Assembly (NCBI RefSeq): GCF_031877795.1
Contig: NC_133934.1
Span: 106,332,610 to 106,396,609 of the forward strand
Source of the DNA: Strix aluco
Taxonomy: Eukaryota; Chordata; Aves; Strigiformes; Strigidae
DNA length: 64,000 nt
Direction: 5' to 3'
Each line of letters opens with the position of its first letter. Position 1 is the stretch's first letter. The position numbers and the translations under genes were made by a program. Positions 1 through 13,464 of this stretch are shown in pieces. Under the pieces are notes generated by a model. It made no database searches, was not told the origin of the DNA, and was given only the letters and a program-made list of their open reading frames with translations.

Positions 1-3000
1 ATGTGGTATGAAGACATGGCAAGTCCTAATACACTTCACTCATTTATCTGTGCCTAACCTGTGGTTAACAGTTGTATTTGGATTGTTTGCAAACCAGAGT
101 TCAGTTTTAGATTCAATCTATGTGTTAGAAGAAAGATCCCACTCATCTGATTACAGTTCCTACCCAGGCATTTTCTGATACAGTCAGATACACTGGGCTG
201 TGAATCTAATGTACATACGGAAGATCTCTAATGCTTGTGCTCCTATTTCTACAGGGAGATTAAGCAAGCTATTCTGGGAGAGGAGTTTTCCATGTGGGCT
301 CAGCAATTGCAGCAAAGAAAAGTGACATATAAACAAACTCCAGAACCTGAATAAAATTACTTTTTGAATAAGCAGAGAGATACAAAAACTGCTCAGTATA
401 GAAAGCAGGGAGTAGCATGCTGTGGCTGTGCAGTAAGTTGAGCCGTGTCAGCCTCCCCTTTGCACAGAACTGCACCTGGTCTTGTGTCCTTAACTCTAGC
501 AGTAAAACTCAGATTCTAAACATACAAAAATCAAGACATTGGTGTATGGATCCCCAAGGATGGGTCATGGTTATTTTGTGCTGCATAATGTGTTAGCTTG
601 TACACCTTAATATGAACAGGCACAGTTGCGTAATGATTGCTGCTGTCAACCAATACATTTGGATCGCCTTTCTTTAACCTATTAGAAAGCTGAGCTGTAC
701 CATTCCATTAACATTGTTTGTCCGCCATCCAACCTTTTCATTAGAACAATGAAGGACAAAACTATATGCCCTCAAAAAGATATTTTTGTGTATTTGAAAT
801 GTGCTCAGTTATGATCGTTTATACATCATTAACACCCAGAGGCTCAGAATTTGGGGTCCATTGGAGAAAGTGTTAAAAAAGCATAGGGCCTGGAGAGAGC
901 CCAGTTTAGCACGTGGCGAATGGAGGGAAGGTTGTACAGCCAAGTAGAGACTTTTGGCCTTGATATGCCTTGTAGTTTCAGAAATAAGAGTAGAATTCTC
1001 TCAATGCTCTTGGCCATTCACCCTGTGCATGAAATAGCATCTGATTCCTCATCTCCATGGGAGTTTGGGAGAGAAGGACAGTCACTTCTCAGGTGGTGTG
1101 GAAAAACTGAAGTAGTATGGAAGATTGTAAGTGGGTGGACCAGTAGGAACATGCATGGTGCTATCTGCAGTTTTAGCCATTCCTTATAGTTGCACAGGGA
1201 AACCCAAAATGTGCAAGTCATCCATACTGCACGATACAAACTGTTGAAATATTAGCAGTGAGGTACCTTGACTCAGGTCATGCTCAGAATTCATTTTCTC
1301 TAATCCATATTTCTTCTTCATAGAGGCCAGTCCAGGACGAGAGCACCACTTTAAAGAGGAGCCAGTTTTGCGTTATATGGAAGCAAAGACTTGTGTTTGA
1401 CTAAAAGCACCATTTGCTCCTGTAAAACTCCAGGCTGGAAGGACTGTTTTGAAAAAGTGCAGTGGCTCTCTAGAAATAGCTCTGGAGTGTTTAGTTGATG
1501 GATACTGGGGTTTCCTACAGCACCCACTGTGAGCTTAGTTGCCCATCCTCCTGCTACCCATAGTAAATGAATAACACACCTTTGCTAGGTGGGTGTGTGT
1601 GCAGCTGAACCTTGTTATGGCAGGGTGAGGGCCTCTGCATGGTGGGAAACCTGCTTTATCAGGATTTCATGCATCACAACTTGAGAAATAATAAACCTTC
1701 ACAAGCAACACAAAAGCATTTAATTCCTAAAGGACAGACCTAGTTGAGTCACTTTTGGCCAGGGGCAATTGGGGGCTTAATGCTGTGTATGTAGCAATCT
1801 GGGCAATCTGAGAGAGGAGTTTAAGGGTAATTGCTCAATTTTCTGTCTGTGTCAACAGGGGAAATGGGCAGCAGTGACTGAGCTCTGTATGGCAGGAAAA
1901 CTGCATGAGATGGGAGATGTGAGACTATCAGTGGAATTTAAAAAGTGCTATCTGCAGAGCACTGCTTCCTTTTCTGTAGCAGCCAAGAGCTTCTCCCAGG
2001 TGCAGACTATTCTTTGTCATGAGGTGGGAGGGAAGACAGAACAACCCAGTTCATACTGAAGGGCTTTCCCCTCCCTTTGCTCCTTTCTCTGGTAGGGCAG
2101 TAGAGTCTCTGCTTCGACTTCGCTTGGGTATTTCATTTGGCTTTAGTCTGCTTGTGTGTGTCTTTCTAGCATGCAGCTACAAAGGGCTGTTTCCTGTCTG
2201 GGTGAGAAGTGCTGTCATTCCCCCCTCCTCCATCAGCAAACTGCTTTGTCCTTTTGGCTAAAAGTTTCTTTGTTGTTCCTTTCTTGTCCACCAGTTCTGC
2301 ACTGCTGAGTTGCACTCCCCCGGATGCCTGTCTCCTCACTACATTGCCCTTGTATTTTTCTCCTCAGCACTCTACAGGGGCTTGTTAGCTAAGGTTGTCA
2401 TCTCTCCCAGCTATCCTTCCCCCATAGACTATTGCCCCATCTTCAGAAGTCACTTCCCCCCTTCTCTCTGTTACCCTTGGGATGCATAGCTCCTAGAACA
2501 GGGCTTTTCTTGGAGGACTGGAATGTGATGTGTGATTCTCTGTCTGCAGGAACAACGGCTTGTTATTTTAAAGCAGATAGTGTGTGTGAATGAGACAGCT
2601 GATTGAAATGAAAGCCTGACTATGCTACACAGACAACCCAAACCTGACCTGCAGGTGAGGAAAGCTGCCAGGAGACAGTCACTAGATCTGTGCCCTCAAG
2701 GCAAAACCCCTTCCTGCCTGCTGGGAAGCCTCCTCAAGGAAGTAGAGCTGACGATTAGACCTCTCTATACAATGTCAAACCTCTAGAAGGACTTCTTACC
2801 CTTCTGGCGTGTGCCAGCAGCTCCTTTGCATTTGAACAGGATAGGAGTCCAGGGTCTGTGCACAGCAGAGGAGGTGGGCATATGCCATGGTCTCCACATT
2901 CTTCTGGGGAGTGATGTCTGTCTGTCAGGTGGGAGACAGTCCTTACAGGGTATCTGGCACCTGGAATTCACAGCCATAAAATATCAAACACCTCTTGAGC

Positions 3001-5699
3001 TGCATGCAAATATGCACCAATGATGAAATTGCTCCAAACAGAGCTGAAAATAGAGTGCAGTGTGGGTTATTGTTGGCTCTATCATTTCTGATAAAGTTTG
3101 CCAGTTGCTTCCCTGGTGAGGTGCTGTTTTTACAGAACACACCAAGTGCTAGTGGATTCCAGGGGCTGTGAGCTGCAAGGACAGTTGCATTGGTTGAGCT
3201 TGAGGGTAAGAGAGGGGGAGGATGTGCAGGAACAGCCAGGGAGATGGCCCATGGATACTTGACAGGCTCAGGAGGCAGTGGTGGAATGGTTTGGGGAGAG
3301 CTAAATGGACGAAGAGTTCTGAGCATCAGTGAAATGGAGACAGAGTGTTTTGGAAGCGTTGTGAATGGGCTGAAGAGAGGGGCCTGGGGCAGAGAGTGAC
3401 AGTGACTGCTGCTGAGTTTCTGGGATTCTGCACTGTGACTCTGTGTGTGGCGCTGTCAGCACACCACAGTCCTCCCCTTGGCTGCTCCCCTAATGCACTG
3501 CCCTGCACAAGGTCAGACTCTGCCCAACCTGATGGTTTCCACTGAACTGTTGGTCCAGGCCAGTTTGAACTCCTCCAGTGACTGCTGACATTGTGATCTA
3601 GAGCCTCTGGTGTTCAAGGAAAGCTCCTTCCTGTCAGCCACAGTGGGCAGAGGGGAGCAGAAAATACGTCCCAAGGGATATGTCTGAAGTCCTATTGGAA
3701 ACAGCAGACCACTGGTGAAGGGGCAGTGGGCAGCTTAATTGCAAGGGAGCACGCACAGCTTGTTGGGGGCTGAAAATGATGGTCTGGGTAAGCATCTTCC
3801 ATCACTAAATTCTGCGATATGGTAGATATACAGTCATATTGGGTCTGTGATTGCTGAGTCCATAAGTGTAGTTGACGGACTAGGTTTACCTAAAATACCC
3901 TTTAAGAAAAAGCTCTTGAAAGATGATTACAGAATTGAGACACCATCATTTAAAACTGCCTGAGGCAAACTCCTTTGAAAATTGCAGCAGTGGAGGGACA
4001 GAGAGAGAACCGCGTAGCCCTTGATTGTAGTGTTGTTCCCTCAGGACCCGTCCCCCCTCCCCCTCAGTTTCTCATCTGATATGAGAGAGAGCAGCGGTAA
4101 GATTCCTCATCTGTCTTATGAAAATCCGATTCTGAGTGGCTCTGATCAAACCCGGCTGGCTGTCAGCAGCGGTGGCCTTGTGTGGAGGGAGGAGGCTTCT
4201 GAGGAGTTGCTGGATGTGGAAGTGTCATGGGTGCTGCCGATCAAAGAGGCATTTTTTAATAAATATATATAAGAAAAATAAGAAACCTAAGGATTTAGCA
4301 TAAAAGAAATGTAGTTTGTCTTGTTTTTCCAGCATAACATGAAGAGGATGAAATAGAATCAGACACGCCTGCTCCTGAACATACTTCCACAGGAGCATCC
4401 TGAGAAGCTTCTTTCCCTGCCACAGTAATGCTCTAATGCAAAATCACTCATCTCCAGCACTGTTGAGGAGGGTTTTGTGTCTCTGAGTTCACCAGACCCT
4501 CCCAGGGCAGCTCATGCCTTCTCATCTGCTGCCCCACCACCTTCTGAGTATGTTTCAGGGGAATACTGCAAAGGAACAGGGAACAGCCTTTGAAAAGAGG
4601 AAAACATGTTACCGAAAAGGAGGGCAGACATAGTGCTCTGTCAGGGAGCTGTTGGTAAGGCTAGGAGGTGTGTTACCACTCTAAATGCTGATAACCTCAG
4701 GAATATGGTGGACTCCCAAGTCCTGAGCCTGGCCTCCAGTCTCTCCTGTCTTCTGCTGCTGGTGAACAAACCTATGCATTAAGAGATTCCCCATCTTTAA
4801 AGTCATCAGTGTCTGCTTTTACTTCTTGCACAACGCAAGCCATGGATTACTGCCTGCTGAAGCCCTGCACTGAGCCCAGCGACTCATCTGACAGGGCTGT
4901 TTTGTGCCCTGTATCTCTTCACACTTCCCAGGGGTTGAAACTGGGCAGAGGCTTTGTGTCAGTAGCAGCCTTGGGCAAATAGGCCTAATGCCTGTCCCTG
5001 GCAAGCCCTCAGCTGAGGAGGAAGCCATGCCACCCCAAGCAGTGTGTGAAAGCACAACACTATCGAAGCAAGCAGCCAGTCATCCTGACAGTATCATCAG
5101 AGCTCGGTGGCTGAAGAAAAAATTATTTTGTCTGATGCAAGGCAAATGCATAATCTTTTAAGGCAAGGCTGGAGGATCAGTACTGAATCTGCTGCATGAC
5201 CTCCCCTAGATCCTATTAATCCTCTGGCACCCACTCGCTGGGTGACTTTTCCCATCAGCTTGTCCAGGTTGTGCTGTTGCCGTTCTCTTCTCAAAAGGGT
5301 GTTTGGTACATGGGACACTCAGGTTATCATCTGCTTGTCTCAGCTTTTAAAGCAGTGCCCTAGTAGCAGTGGTACTGCCTGCTTTTCACTCTACTGTTTT
5401 CATCTCCCTGCTGGCTGATCAGGCAGGTATGCTGTTCTGCATTGGCCTACTAGTAGGGCAATTTCAGTCAGGAAAAGGCATCCCTATGAAATTAATGTCC
5501 AAGCATCCAAAGAAGTGTTCTTTATCCTCTCCATTTGCCTGCTGCTCTCCTGAGAAATCTTCCAAGAGGCTTCAAGCTTGTTTGTGTGTTCAGCAGAAGC
5601 TGTCTGTGTCCCTTGTTCCTTATGTTTTTTTGAAGATTTTTTTTTGCCTGTTGCTTTCCACTTTTTTCTTTTCTTTTTTTTTAATTCTCCATTTTTCCA

Positions 5700-5970
5700 C
5701 TTAGAGAGAAAAATTATTTATTGCATTGAGATGCGCTAATTAAAGCCATTTTCTGGTATTTGGTTACTGAAGTGTTTGATGTCTCTCTGACAAGACCATG
5801 AAATGCACGGAGTGTCCACAGGGACAGAATTTGCTGAACACGGTGCTTTGTAAATGAGGGGACACAGTGTCGCAGCAGCTCATGAATATGAAACGCCCAT
5901 GATGCTACCTCAGTGGACTTGGGAACACAGATGAATCCTGTCATGTGCTAAATGAGACCAATTTCTTTCA
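5700..5970. promoter_or_regulatory. Candidate conserved noncoding element in IFT43 intron
   Basis: Unique-looking, non-repetitive sequence with an AT-rich start, a homeodomain-type TAATTA core near 5738 and several retained CpGs, unlike the flanking T-rich DNA. Called by eye from composition only; no alignment was possible. Confidence 0.25.
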
Positions 5971-6424
5971 CTTAACTTCATCTTCAATCAGACCTTCTTC
6001 CATTTGCCTGTTTAAAATTCCCCAAACGTGATGCAGAAGGTAACAGCATTCAGTAAAACAAAGTTTTGCAGCAGCAGAGATATTGTAATTATTTCAGTTT
6101 TACATTTTATGAGCAAGCAACTTAAACTAAAGTTAGTTTCATTCTTATGCCTGCTTAGTGGCAGAGGACTGCCAGCTCCAGAAGCCACTACCCTCTTTGT
6201 GTTCTCTGGATATGGTGGTGTGTGGGCAGGGAGGGCAGCATGGTCCCCACTGCAAGAACGTCCCTTCTGAACTGGCCTTTGAAATGCTCACCCAGCTGGG
6301 GAAGCAAATCAGACTACATGAGATGGAGTAATTTTTTTGAGTGTCAGGGTGTTGGCTCAGGAGACTCTTAAAGCAGCTCAAGGAGAAAGTGGCAACCACA
6401 CTGCTGACTAACTGCAGGCCTGAC

Positions 6425-6540
6425 CTGGGACATGATTTCTAGATCCAGCTCTGCCACAGATTTATTGCCTGACCTTGAACAGATTCTGTCTGTCCCCACT
6501 TATGTGCTGTCTTGTCTCTAGCAGAGAGCCTTGGGGCTAG
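6425..6540 (+). repeat. MIR-like SINE relic
   Basis: The stretch around 6440-6485 (a GATCCAGCTCTGCCAC segment, then about 15 bases later GACCTTG) matches the order and spacing of the MIR core, in which a CTCTGCCAC segment is followed by a TGTGACCTTGGGCA segment. It is strongly diverged, and the ends are approximate. Confidence 0.5.
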
Positions 6541-9500
6541 GACCAGATCTTAGTATGAGCTTGCAGGATTTTAAGGCACCCAGCTTTCAGGTGTTGCTAC
6601 TAAACCAAAAATCAGCTCTGCCTGGGAGGGGAAGTGCAGCTCACCAATGTGTAGGAGCAACTGGGTGTTAAAAGTGGTGCAGGTTCTACCTCCTGCTTGT
6701 TGCTTTCTGTGGTTTTCTTCCTCAGCTCTCAGTCAGTAAGTTAGTTGTCAGGAGGTAAAAAAGGTGATGGTTACTGCATGTACTCTAATATGAACACATA
6801 TGAACTCCTTTGTTTATGACTTGAAAAGCCACTGTTCCTTGCTTATTGTTTGGCTATCTGCATGTAGTATGGGTTACTCTTGGTCTTTCCCCTCCATCTT
6901 TTCCTCCTACCATCCACACATTTCTGCCTTATGCTATTGGTGTCTTGCCATAACTTAGGCATGAAGCTGTTTTTGTGTAGGACCTAGCTCAGTCCATCTG
7001 TTGTAATAAAATTACTATTCTTACTTATATGTTGGGACTCAGGTGTTCTGAGATGATGTTTGGTGCAGTATAACATGTTAGTCAACATTTGATACTGGTG
7101 TCTCATACCCCACCATAACTTCTGCATGGATACACTCATTTTGGTTTCATTCTTTGTTCACTCGTGTTCACTATCATCTGGAAGATGGAGGGGAGTTTGC
7201 ATTCATCACCTAGCATTTGGTGCTTACTCAGCATTTCACATCTCCACCATGAGCAGTTTCTAAAGCCAATATCTTGTTTCTTTATGGGCTGAGAAATCCA
7301 TGGGGAAAGACTTCCTGTTACTCTGTTCCCGGTCATTTTGAGCCATAAAGAGAAGCCTCATACATTCCTCTTTTAAGGTCACTGCATGCACTGAGGTTTT
7401 ATGTTCCCCCCTCCATCTTCTGTTGCATACAGTCATTTCTGCTGCTTGTAAAACACTACCTGATGTGTGTGTCTACCTAGTCTCCCCTCTCTTCAGCTAA
7501 AATGAAAGCAGGATGCTCACTCTCAGGGGGAGAGTGAGTGTCATTTTTAGGAGCACTTACTCTGGGAATGTTACCTGCCATATGAAATGGAGATTCAGAG
7601 GAGTTCTATCTGGGGGAGGATGGTTGAGGGAGGTGACATAGGTAACAGTACTTAGCAGCACAGTGTTCAGAGGCCAGCTGGGAGACCAAGGTTGGTAAGG
7701 TGATTTGTACTCAATTTGTTCCCCTTTTTAGTATTTTTTTACCAGTAACTCAACTTTTATTTTAATGTTTCTTACTATTAGTATCATATCAGTTTGTTCT
7801 CATTTCAAGGTCTTCAGGAAAGGATGTGAAAGTGGGAGAAAACCAGCTGAAGCTGTAAGATTTTCATGTTGCTTCTGAGATTTGCCTGTTTTGATTAAAA
7901 TTGGTTGATATTAAAGACAATATGGAAGCTGTTCTCCAAAATGCATCTGAGTTATGCAAAAAAACCACCCTCAAAACATATAACTAGACTGCAGAGAATA
8001 ATCTTTTGTTTCCAGGTTTTGAAACTACCCCTTCTGCTCAGCTGCAAAACGTTTTCTTTTTGTAATGCACAGGCCACTTGTTCACTTCATTGCAGTGACC
8101 TGTTATCTGTGAAGGTGTCCTCTTTTGCACGCAGGCAGCTCCTTAGCATGTAGGTGCATTGTGCAGCAATTTCTGAGGTTTACCTACATGGGCACTGAAT
8201 TCAGACATGAGAGCCTGGACAGTAAAGTATGTGTCAAGATTCTGCACCAAAAACACAGGCTTATGGAAAATGATCTGAAGCCCCCACATTGAACAGGAGG
8301 GGAAAAATGTGGGTCACAGAGCAAAGCACACAGAGCGGGGGTTTGTAATGTAACCTTGTCATTGGAAAAATCTGCAGTGTAAGACTGGGAGAACACGGTC
8401 CTGTGAACATTTCTGGATATATTAATGTTATATGTAAGTAGCCTCACTACAGCTAAGGGGAATACTGGAAGTAGAGCATATGCCTACAGTCTTCCAGCAC
8501 AATAGCCCATGTACTTCTCCCCCTGCAGCTGACATAGTGCCATGACTTGGCTGTGTTACCAGAGCTTTCTGGAAAAAAAGATCCGAGTCCTAAGAAGAGC
8601 AGCAGAAACAATAGGGGGCTGGAGACTTGAGTGAGGGGAAAGGTTGGCTCAACTGAGACACTTTGCAAACTGTACAGAGAGAGAGAAGGGAAAGGGATTG
8701 TGGAGAGGTGGCACCTTGGGAATTGGCAGAGGGAAGAGGAAATTCTGAGTAATGAGTGAAATAAAGACCCAAATATTTCAGGGCTGATTTGCCACTGATA
8801 GCAGTTAGCCTGGGGAACTGATATTTTCTTATAATTTGCGACATTTTTGTTCTGTTTCCTGTCAGTCTCTGGCAGTCCTAAAGGGCATTGCTTCTGCCTA
8901 GTAATGGACAAATCATCTGCACTTTGCAGTAAGAACAAGCATGCACTGGCCTTTGTTGGAGGGGCTGGCAGGAGCCCCCAGAGCGTTTCCAGCTCTTCTG
9001 TCTGAAATATTTTCAAAGTGTCTATAAAATATTGGAGCCTTGAATTTCTTTTGGAAAGAATTTCTATGTGATTGCCTGGATTTTGCTAATACAGAGTAGA
9101 GGTAGCACTCTGCAAGGGGTTTGGGAATCTGTCCATGGAATTCAATGGCAGTGAGATAAAATCAGCACTGAAGAATTCAGCAGTCTTGGGGAACCTGCAA
9201 AATGGGAGGAATATCACTGATCCGGGCCTTAAGTTTACAGTTTTTTTCTAGTACAAAAAGACATCAGTGAAAGCAGAGGAAGAGGAGGAGACCCCAGAAA
9301 TAGCTGCCAAAATGAGCACTGAGTGAAGAAATTCAGTTAGCTGCAAACACCTTTCACATTTCTCCTGTCAAAAGAGGATAGGGATATGACTTTCTCCTGC
9401 TATAGGGAGTGCTGTTCCATGGGTGAGGGCAGTTCTGTTCACAGTTAGTTCTTAATTTAGTTGTGTTTGCTGAGCAACATTCATGGTCTCCTGCTGAAAA

Positions 9501-9949
9501 GAATAAATTAGCTCAGGAGAGATTAGACTTTCTCATTCCCATGCTTGTTTGTCTGCACTTAACAGGGCACCTCTGCACCTTCCCCTTGGACCAGTGTCAC
9601 CAGTCTGTTCCCTCCTTGGTCTTTGTTGCTTATTTACAGGGACTTTCTCCCATATCATCACCGAGCAGGTTTTACCAGCTGCCTCCACAGGTCAGTCTGT
9701 CTGTCCATGGAGATGCTTTTGTCCCGTAATTGCATTTTGCTACAAGTTTTACCAAGAGCTGGGAGCCCTGCAGTGAAGAGCCAGCGGGACTACTGTGTAT
9801 TGTCCCTACAAGCAGAGCGGGGAGAGATCTGCCCCAAAGGCCCAGTGATGCACTGGTAAGGCATTTCTTGCACATGCCTCCTCCATCTAAGGGACAGCCT
9901 GGGGGCCTGGGGTCTGTTGTTGCAGTTTCCCTTTAAATGTTTTTTGGGA

Positions 9950-10520
9950 AGTTTGCTGTAGTTGGAGAGCCGCTCTGCAGGCACCTGCTCCTTGGGCGGC
10001 TGGGGAGCCAGAAGGCACAGCTCTGCTGAGGCTGCCCAAGCTGTCACTGCCTTTTGCTGTGGCCAGGCTCTCAAGGCAGCCCCTGTCCCGCTCAGCCTTC
10101 CGCCAGGCAGCCAATTAGCGAGAAATCCCACTGTGTGGCCAGCTCCGAACGGCCACCGTGCCAAGGCCCGGGCTGACCCGTGCCCTGCTGCAGCTGGGTG
10201 AGGGCTGCCTCGCACCCCGCCGGCCGGTGAGCTGGGGATGTGCAGTGGACGTTGAGCGGGAGAGGGCAGCTGAGAGCCTGCGAAGCTCTGACAGGCGGCG
10301 GACAAAGGGCTCTTCGGGAAGACCCTGCCCAGAGCCCCAAGTGCCATAGGTGGGAACGTCTCTCCAGCTCCTGAATATTCATCTCAGCTTGGGGCAGCAA
10401 AATGGGGCAAAGCCAGGCCCAGCCACCTGCTGCCATCCAGCAGTAGCATGGCTGCGTTGACGACAGCCGGGAGCAGCCTGCTCGCTCCAGTGCCAAAGGG
10501 GCCAGCTCTGCCCATACACT
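9950..10520. promoter_or_regulatory. GC- and CpG-enriched block inside IFT43 intron
   Basis: About 570 bases with clearly more G+C and CpG than the surrounding intron, including a GGCCGGCCGG stretch near 10218 and a CCAAT core near 10110. A donor-like GGTGAGC follows the GC-rich run at about 10226. It lies about 1 kb before an IFT43 coding exon. It could be an intragenic CpG island, an alternative promoter or simply a GC-rich patch. The long open frames across it on both strands are a by-product of the composition. Confidence 0.35.
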
Positions 10521-11500
10521 GTGCAAGGGAAACCTCTTCCCAGAGCCAAACCACAAGCTTCTTAGTCTGAGGGCTCAGGGTCTCTGGAGAGCCTTTGTGG
10601 CCTTGAGCCTTTAAAGGAGCCCTGTGCCGGTGAACTCTGTCCTTGCTTTGCGCCTCCAGTTACTTTCCCATTTCTTCCCTCTCCGTTTTTGCTCTCTTCA
10701 TTTCTGTTAACAGCACTTTGTTAAATCAAAACCCATGCAATGTTCTCAGAGTCTTGGTGCTTTAGTAGGATTCAGTGTACGCCCTGTTCTTCCTCCTCTC
10801 TTCCATTCTTTTGTCTCTAGCATCCTATTTATATGGAGTAGCTGTAGTCCTTGTGCTGGGTATACCCAGTGACCCAGACATCAGCCATTCCACAGTCACA
10901 CTGGAAAACGTGAAAATGTTTATGACATTAGAACTAGATGCATCTTCCCTAGTCTTTGTATCTTCTAGACCACCAGCATTTTCTTCCTCAGCTATCAGGA
11001 AGGTCACAGGCCTCTGCACAGCCTGAGACCCCGCCAGCAGCTCCTTCAACATGAAGTTTTACATGGCTTCTCTCAGTTTCTGTCCCACATTTCATTTCTA
11101 ACAGTCTAAGTGACTGGCGGCTGACCTGAGCAAATGATAACACATTAGAAGCAAATTCTTGCCAGTCTTAGGATGATGACAAGTAAGCAGCAGGGTTTAG
11201 TGCAGCTGGCTTCTTTCAGCTTCAAGGTTGTGTTCAAATACATGATCCATGGCCTATGGAGTCCTACCCAGCCCAAATCTGCTTCTCTTGCAAGATTTCT
11301 TTTGACCCCAAGCTTCAAAGCTTCATTGCTTTGTTTTAATATTAAACAATATATTTTTAATCATTGCTAAATAACTGCCTTGTGTTTTCTTGTAATAATA
11401 AACAGGCTGTTTCATATCTGTGAAGCAAAGGAACCTTTGTCTCTAGTGAGAGGAGAGCACAACACTCCCCACCTACTGCTGCTGCTTTCTCTTGTTGCAG

Positions 11501-11573
11501 ACATTCCCGTGATCCCTGACTTGGAGGAAGTCCAGGAGGAAGATCTGGCCATGCAAGTGGCCGCTCCCCCCAG
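11501..11573 (+). CDS. IFT43: IFT43 exon (fourth from last coding exon)
   Basis: Internal coding exon of intraflagellar transport protein 43, a small subunit of the IFT-A complex that drives retrograde transport in cilia and associates with IFT121/WDR35. The 73-base exon starts in phase: its first two bases finish an Asp codon. It encodes the conserved run [20 protein letters not shown] followed by Ala-Pro-Pro, the signature block of vertebrate IFT43. The acceptor is a pyrimidine tract plus GCAG, and the donor is CAG/GTAAGAG at 11574. It ends with AG of a Ser codon that is completed by the first base of the next exon, so phases agree. The intron that follows (11574-12979) shows nothing recognisable. 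Confidence 0.93.
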
Positions 11574-12979
11574 GTAAGAGCACTGCCAGGTGCTCTTGAG
11601 GCTCTCATCAGCAGTGCAGAATGGCTGGTGAAATTAAACTCCACCTTATCTCATGCTCTCTGGATGTCAGCAGCAGTGCCATTCAGCAGGATTTGGTGCT
11701 GTGTATTGTGGCATCAGGGCTCCAAGCTGAACAGTGCAAACTTCTTGATTCCTGTTACACAGAGAAAGCAATTACTGCATATTCTCTCCATATATAAAAA
11801 ACCTACAGTAACATGTTTGATATTGCAAAATCAAACTTTCAAGAGTGAGGAATTGCTTGATTTAAGGTTGCTTGTATAACACCAGATGCCTCCAGTACAC
11901 ATGCATTATCACACACTCTTTGATTATGCGTGGTCATAGGCTGCTTTGCCCTCCACAGGATATCCTTCACTTACTCAAGTGACTAGTTAATTTGCAAAGT
12001 ACAATCCTGTTGTTTGAAGGTGTTATCAGAGTAGTCTTGGGGTTAGCTCAATGGAGACCAGCAAGTTTTTAAAAAATGAAATTCTGGGGGGTTTAACTTA
12101 AACATATCAGGAAAGTCTTCTCTCCTCTGTTGGGCCTATTGCCAAGATCACAGACTGGGATTTCTGTTGCCCCTTATTTGGAGGGCTGGGATATCTTACT
12201 CCTGACCACAGATGCCTCTCTCACAAGTATGGAGTAGTTATTGTAATTAAATAGCTGTTAACAAAAATAAATGACAATTTATAGTAGTAAATTCAAAATT
12301 ACTTCATCTCTTACCAGAGTTAATTTCTGTGTTTTTTCTCTTTTTTATAATCCCATCTGTTCCTCCTGTATCCATAGTCTTCCTGCAACAGAAAAGACAA
12401 GTGATTTTCATGGACAAACACAAACAGAAATTAAATCAACAGAGGTCTTTTCTATACTATTGCATCACCTGTGAAGGGTAGCGTGGCATGACAGTATACT
12501 ACCCACCTATGCCATGTTTCTCTTTGAAGGCTACATTTTAAGAAATGGTATTTGATAGCTGTGACTCAGCTCAGACATGGAAATCACAAAGTCCCTACTG
12601 TTCTGTAGCTTGTATGGTAGGGCGCTCAGAGCCTGCTTTGCTATGGCACTGGGGCTGTTTGAATGTTCACTACGTTCCTGTTTTCTGTCTGGTCCTTGCC
12701 AGGTAGACTGTGGATCTTCTCTCCAGCATGCTGGCTTCTCTGAAGGAGTCCACGGTTGTTCCATGTCCTGTTTTTATGCACGTGCACAACAGATTTGTCA
12801 ATGACTGTTCATTTGTTGAATGAAATATGCTTCCGCCTGGGGACATCCATCTCAAGAGTCCACATGGGTGATATGGACACTTGAAATAGGTGTCACCAGA
12901 CTACCGTTCATGACACCCTTTTCCTCAGATGCACTTCCACACTTACCCAGGCTTGTACTTTGACCCTTTCTGGTTACAG

Positions 12980-13055
12980 TGTGCAGGTGAACCGAGTGCT
13001 GACCTACCATGACCTGGACAAAGACCTAATGAAGTATGCTGCCTTTCAGACTTTG
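12980..13055 (+). CDS. IFT43: IFT43 exon (third from last coding exon)
   Basis: This 76-base exon continues the IFT43 frame. The first base completes a split Ser codon, and 25 full codons follow, reading [20 protein letters not shown] then Ala-Phe-Gln-Thr-Leu. The Thr-Tyr-x-Asp-Leu-Asp-x-Asp-Leu-Met-Lys-Tyr pattern is the conserved C-terminal region of IFT43 in vertebrates. The acceptor is GGTTACAG and the donor is TTG/GTAAGT at 13056. The following intron, 13056-13401, is only 346 bases and holds no other feature. Confidence 0.94.
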
Positions 13056-13401
13056 GTAAGTAGATGTTTTATGGAGTGACCGATGTGAATCCCTCTCCTT
13101 CCAGGCTCCCATCGTCCTCCACAGTGATACTCAGCTGCATAAAATACACAACCCTATCATCCAAACAACCTGCAGGCTTCCTGCAGTGTTCCTCCCTGCA
13201 GTGTGGCTTTCGTGCTTGTTTGTGTCTGTAAATAGTGTGGGTATGGTATCTGCTGCTCAGATGAAGCTCCTGCTGTTCTGGACAAAGTATATGTCCCTTA
13301 TGGGGCAAATGTGCCCATCCCTAGTAAGACCTACCTGGTGAAACAGTGGTGTCCACTTTTTCACTGTCTGTAAGACGGTGACTCTGTGTGTGTGTTCGTA
13401 G

Positions 13402-13464
13402 GATGGAGAGGTTGACCTGAAGCTTCTTACCAAAGTTTTGGCTCCAGAGCATGAACTACGAGAG
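13402..13464 (+). CDS. IFT43: IFT43 exon (penultimate coding exon)
   Basis: This 63-base, phase-0 exon encodes exactly 21 residues, DGEVDLKLLTKVLAPEHELR plus Glu, the highly conserved IFT43 block that precedes the tryptophan motif. The acceptor lies after a short TG repeat (TTCGTAG at 13395-13401), a weak pyrimidine tract for an otherwise clear exon. The donor is GAG/GTGAGT at 13465. Because the length is a multiple of three, skipping this exon would keep the frame. The next intron (13465-14270) has no recognised feature. Confidence 0.94.

Larger units (their letters stand above)
1..11500 (+). other. IFT43: Intron of IFT43 (3' part)
   Basis: This stretch ends in a canonical acceptor, a pyrimidine-rich tract then CAG at 11498-11500, directly before the first recognisable IFT43 exon. 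I looked for the preceding IFT43 exon, which in vertebrates encodes an acidic segment ending in Ser-Asp-Tyr-Gly-Gly just before the Ile-Pro-Asp-Leu-Glu-Glu stretch, and did not find it. The upstream exons therefore probably lie before the window. Open frames here (up to 187 codons) have no domain and no consistent coding pattern. Besides a MIR-like relic, one candidate noncoding element and a GC-rich block listed separately, I see nothing distinctive. Confidence 0.8.

Noticed and set aside
6190..6230. Ser-Gly-Tyr-Gly-Gly coding segment considered as the missing upstream IFT43 exon
   Set aside because: Flanking residues do not match the IFT43 region, and no acceptor/donor pair fits the phase needed by the exon at 11501.
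8453..9016. 187-codon - strand frame in the IFT43 intron
   Set aside because: A second overlapping frame on the same strand is open as well; no domain or splice logic.
9790..10556. Long - strand frames (185 and 154 codons) over the GC-rich intronic block
   Set aside because: Explained by high GC content; both run antisense inside an intron and show no recognisable domain.
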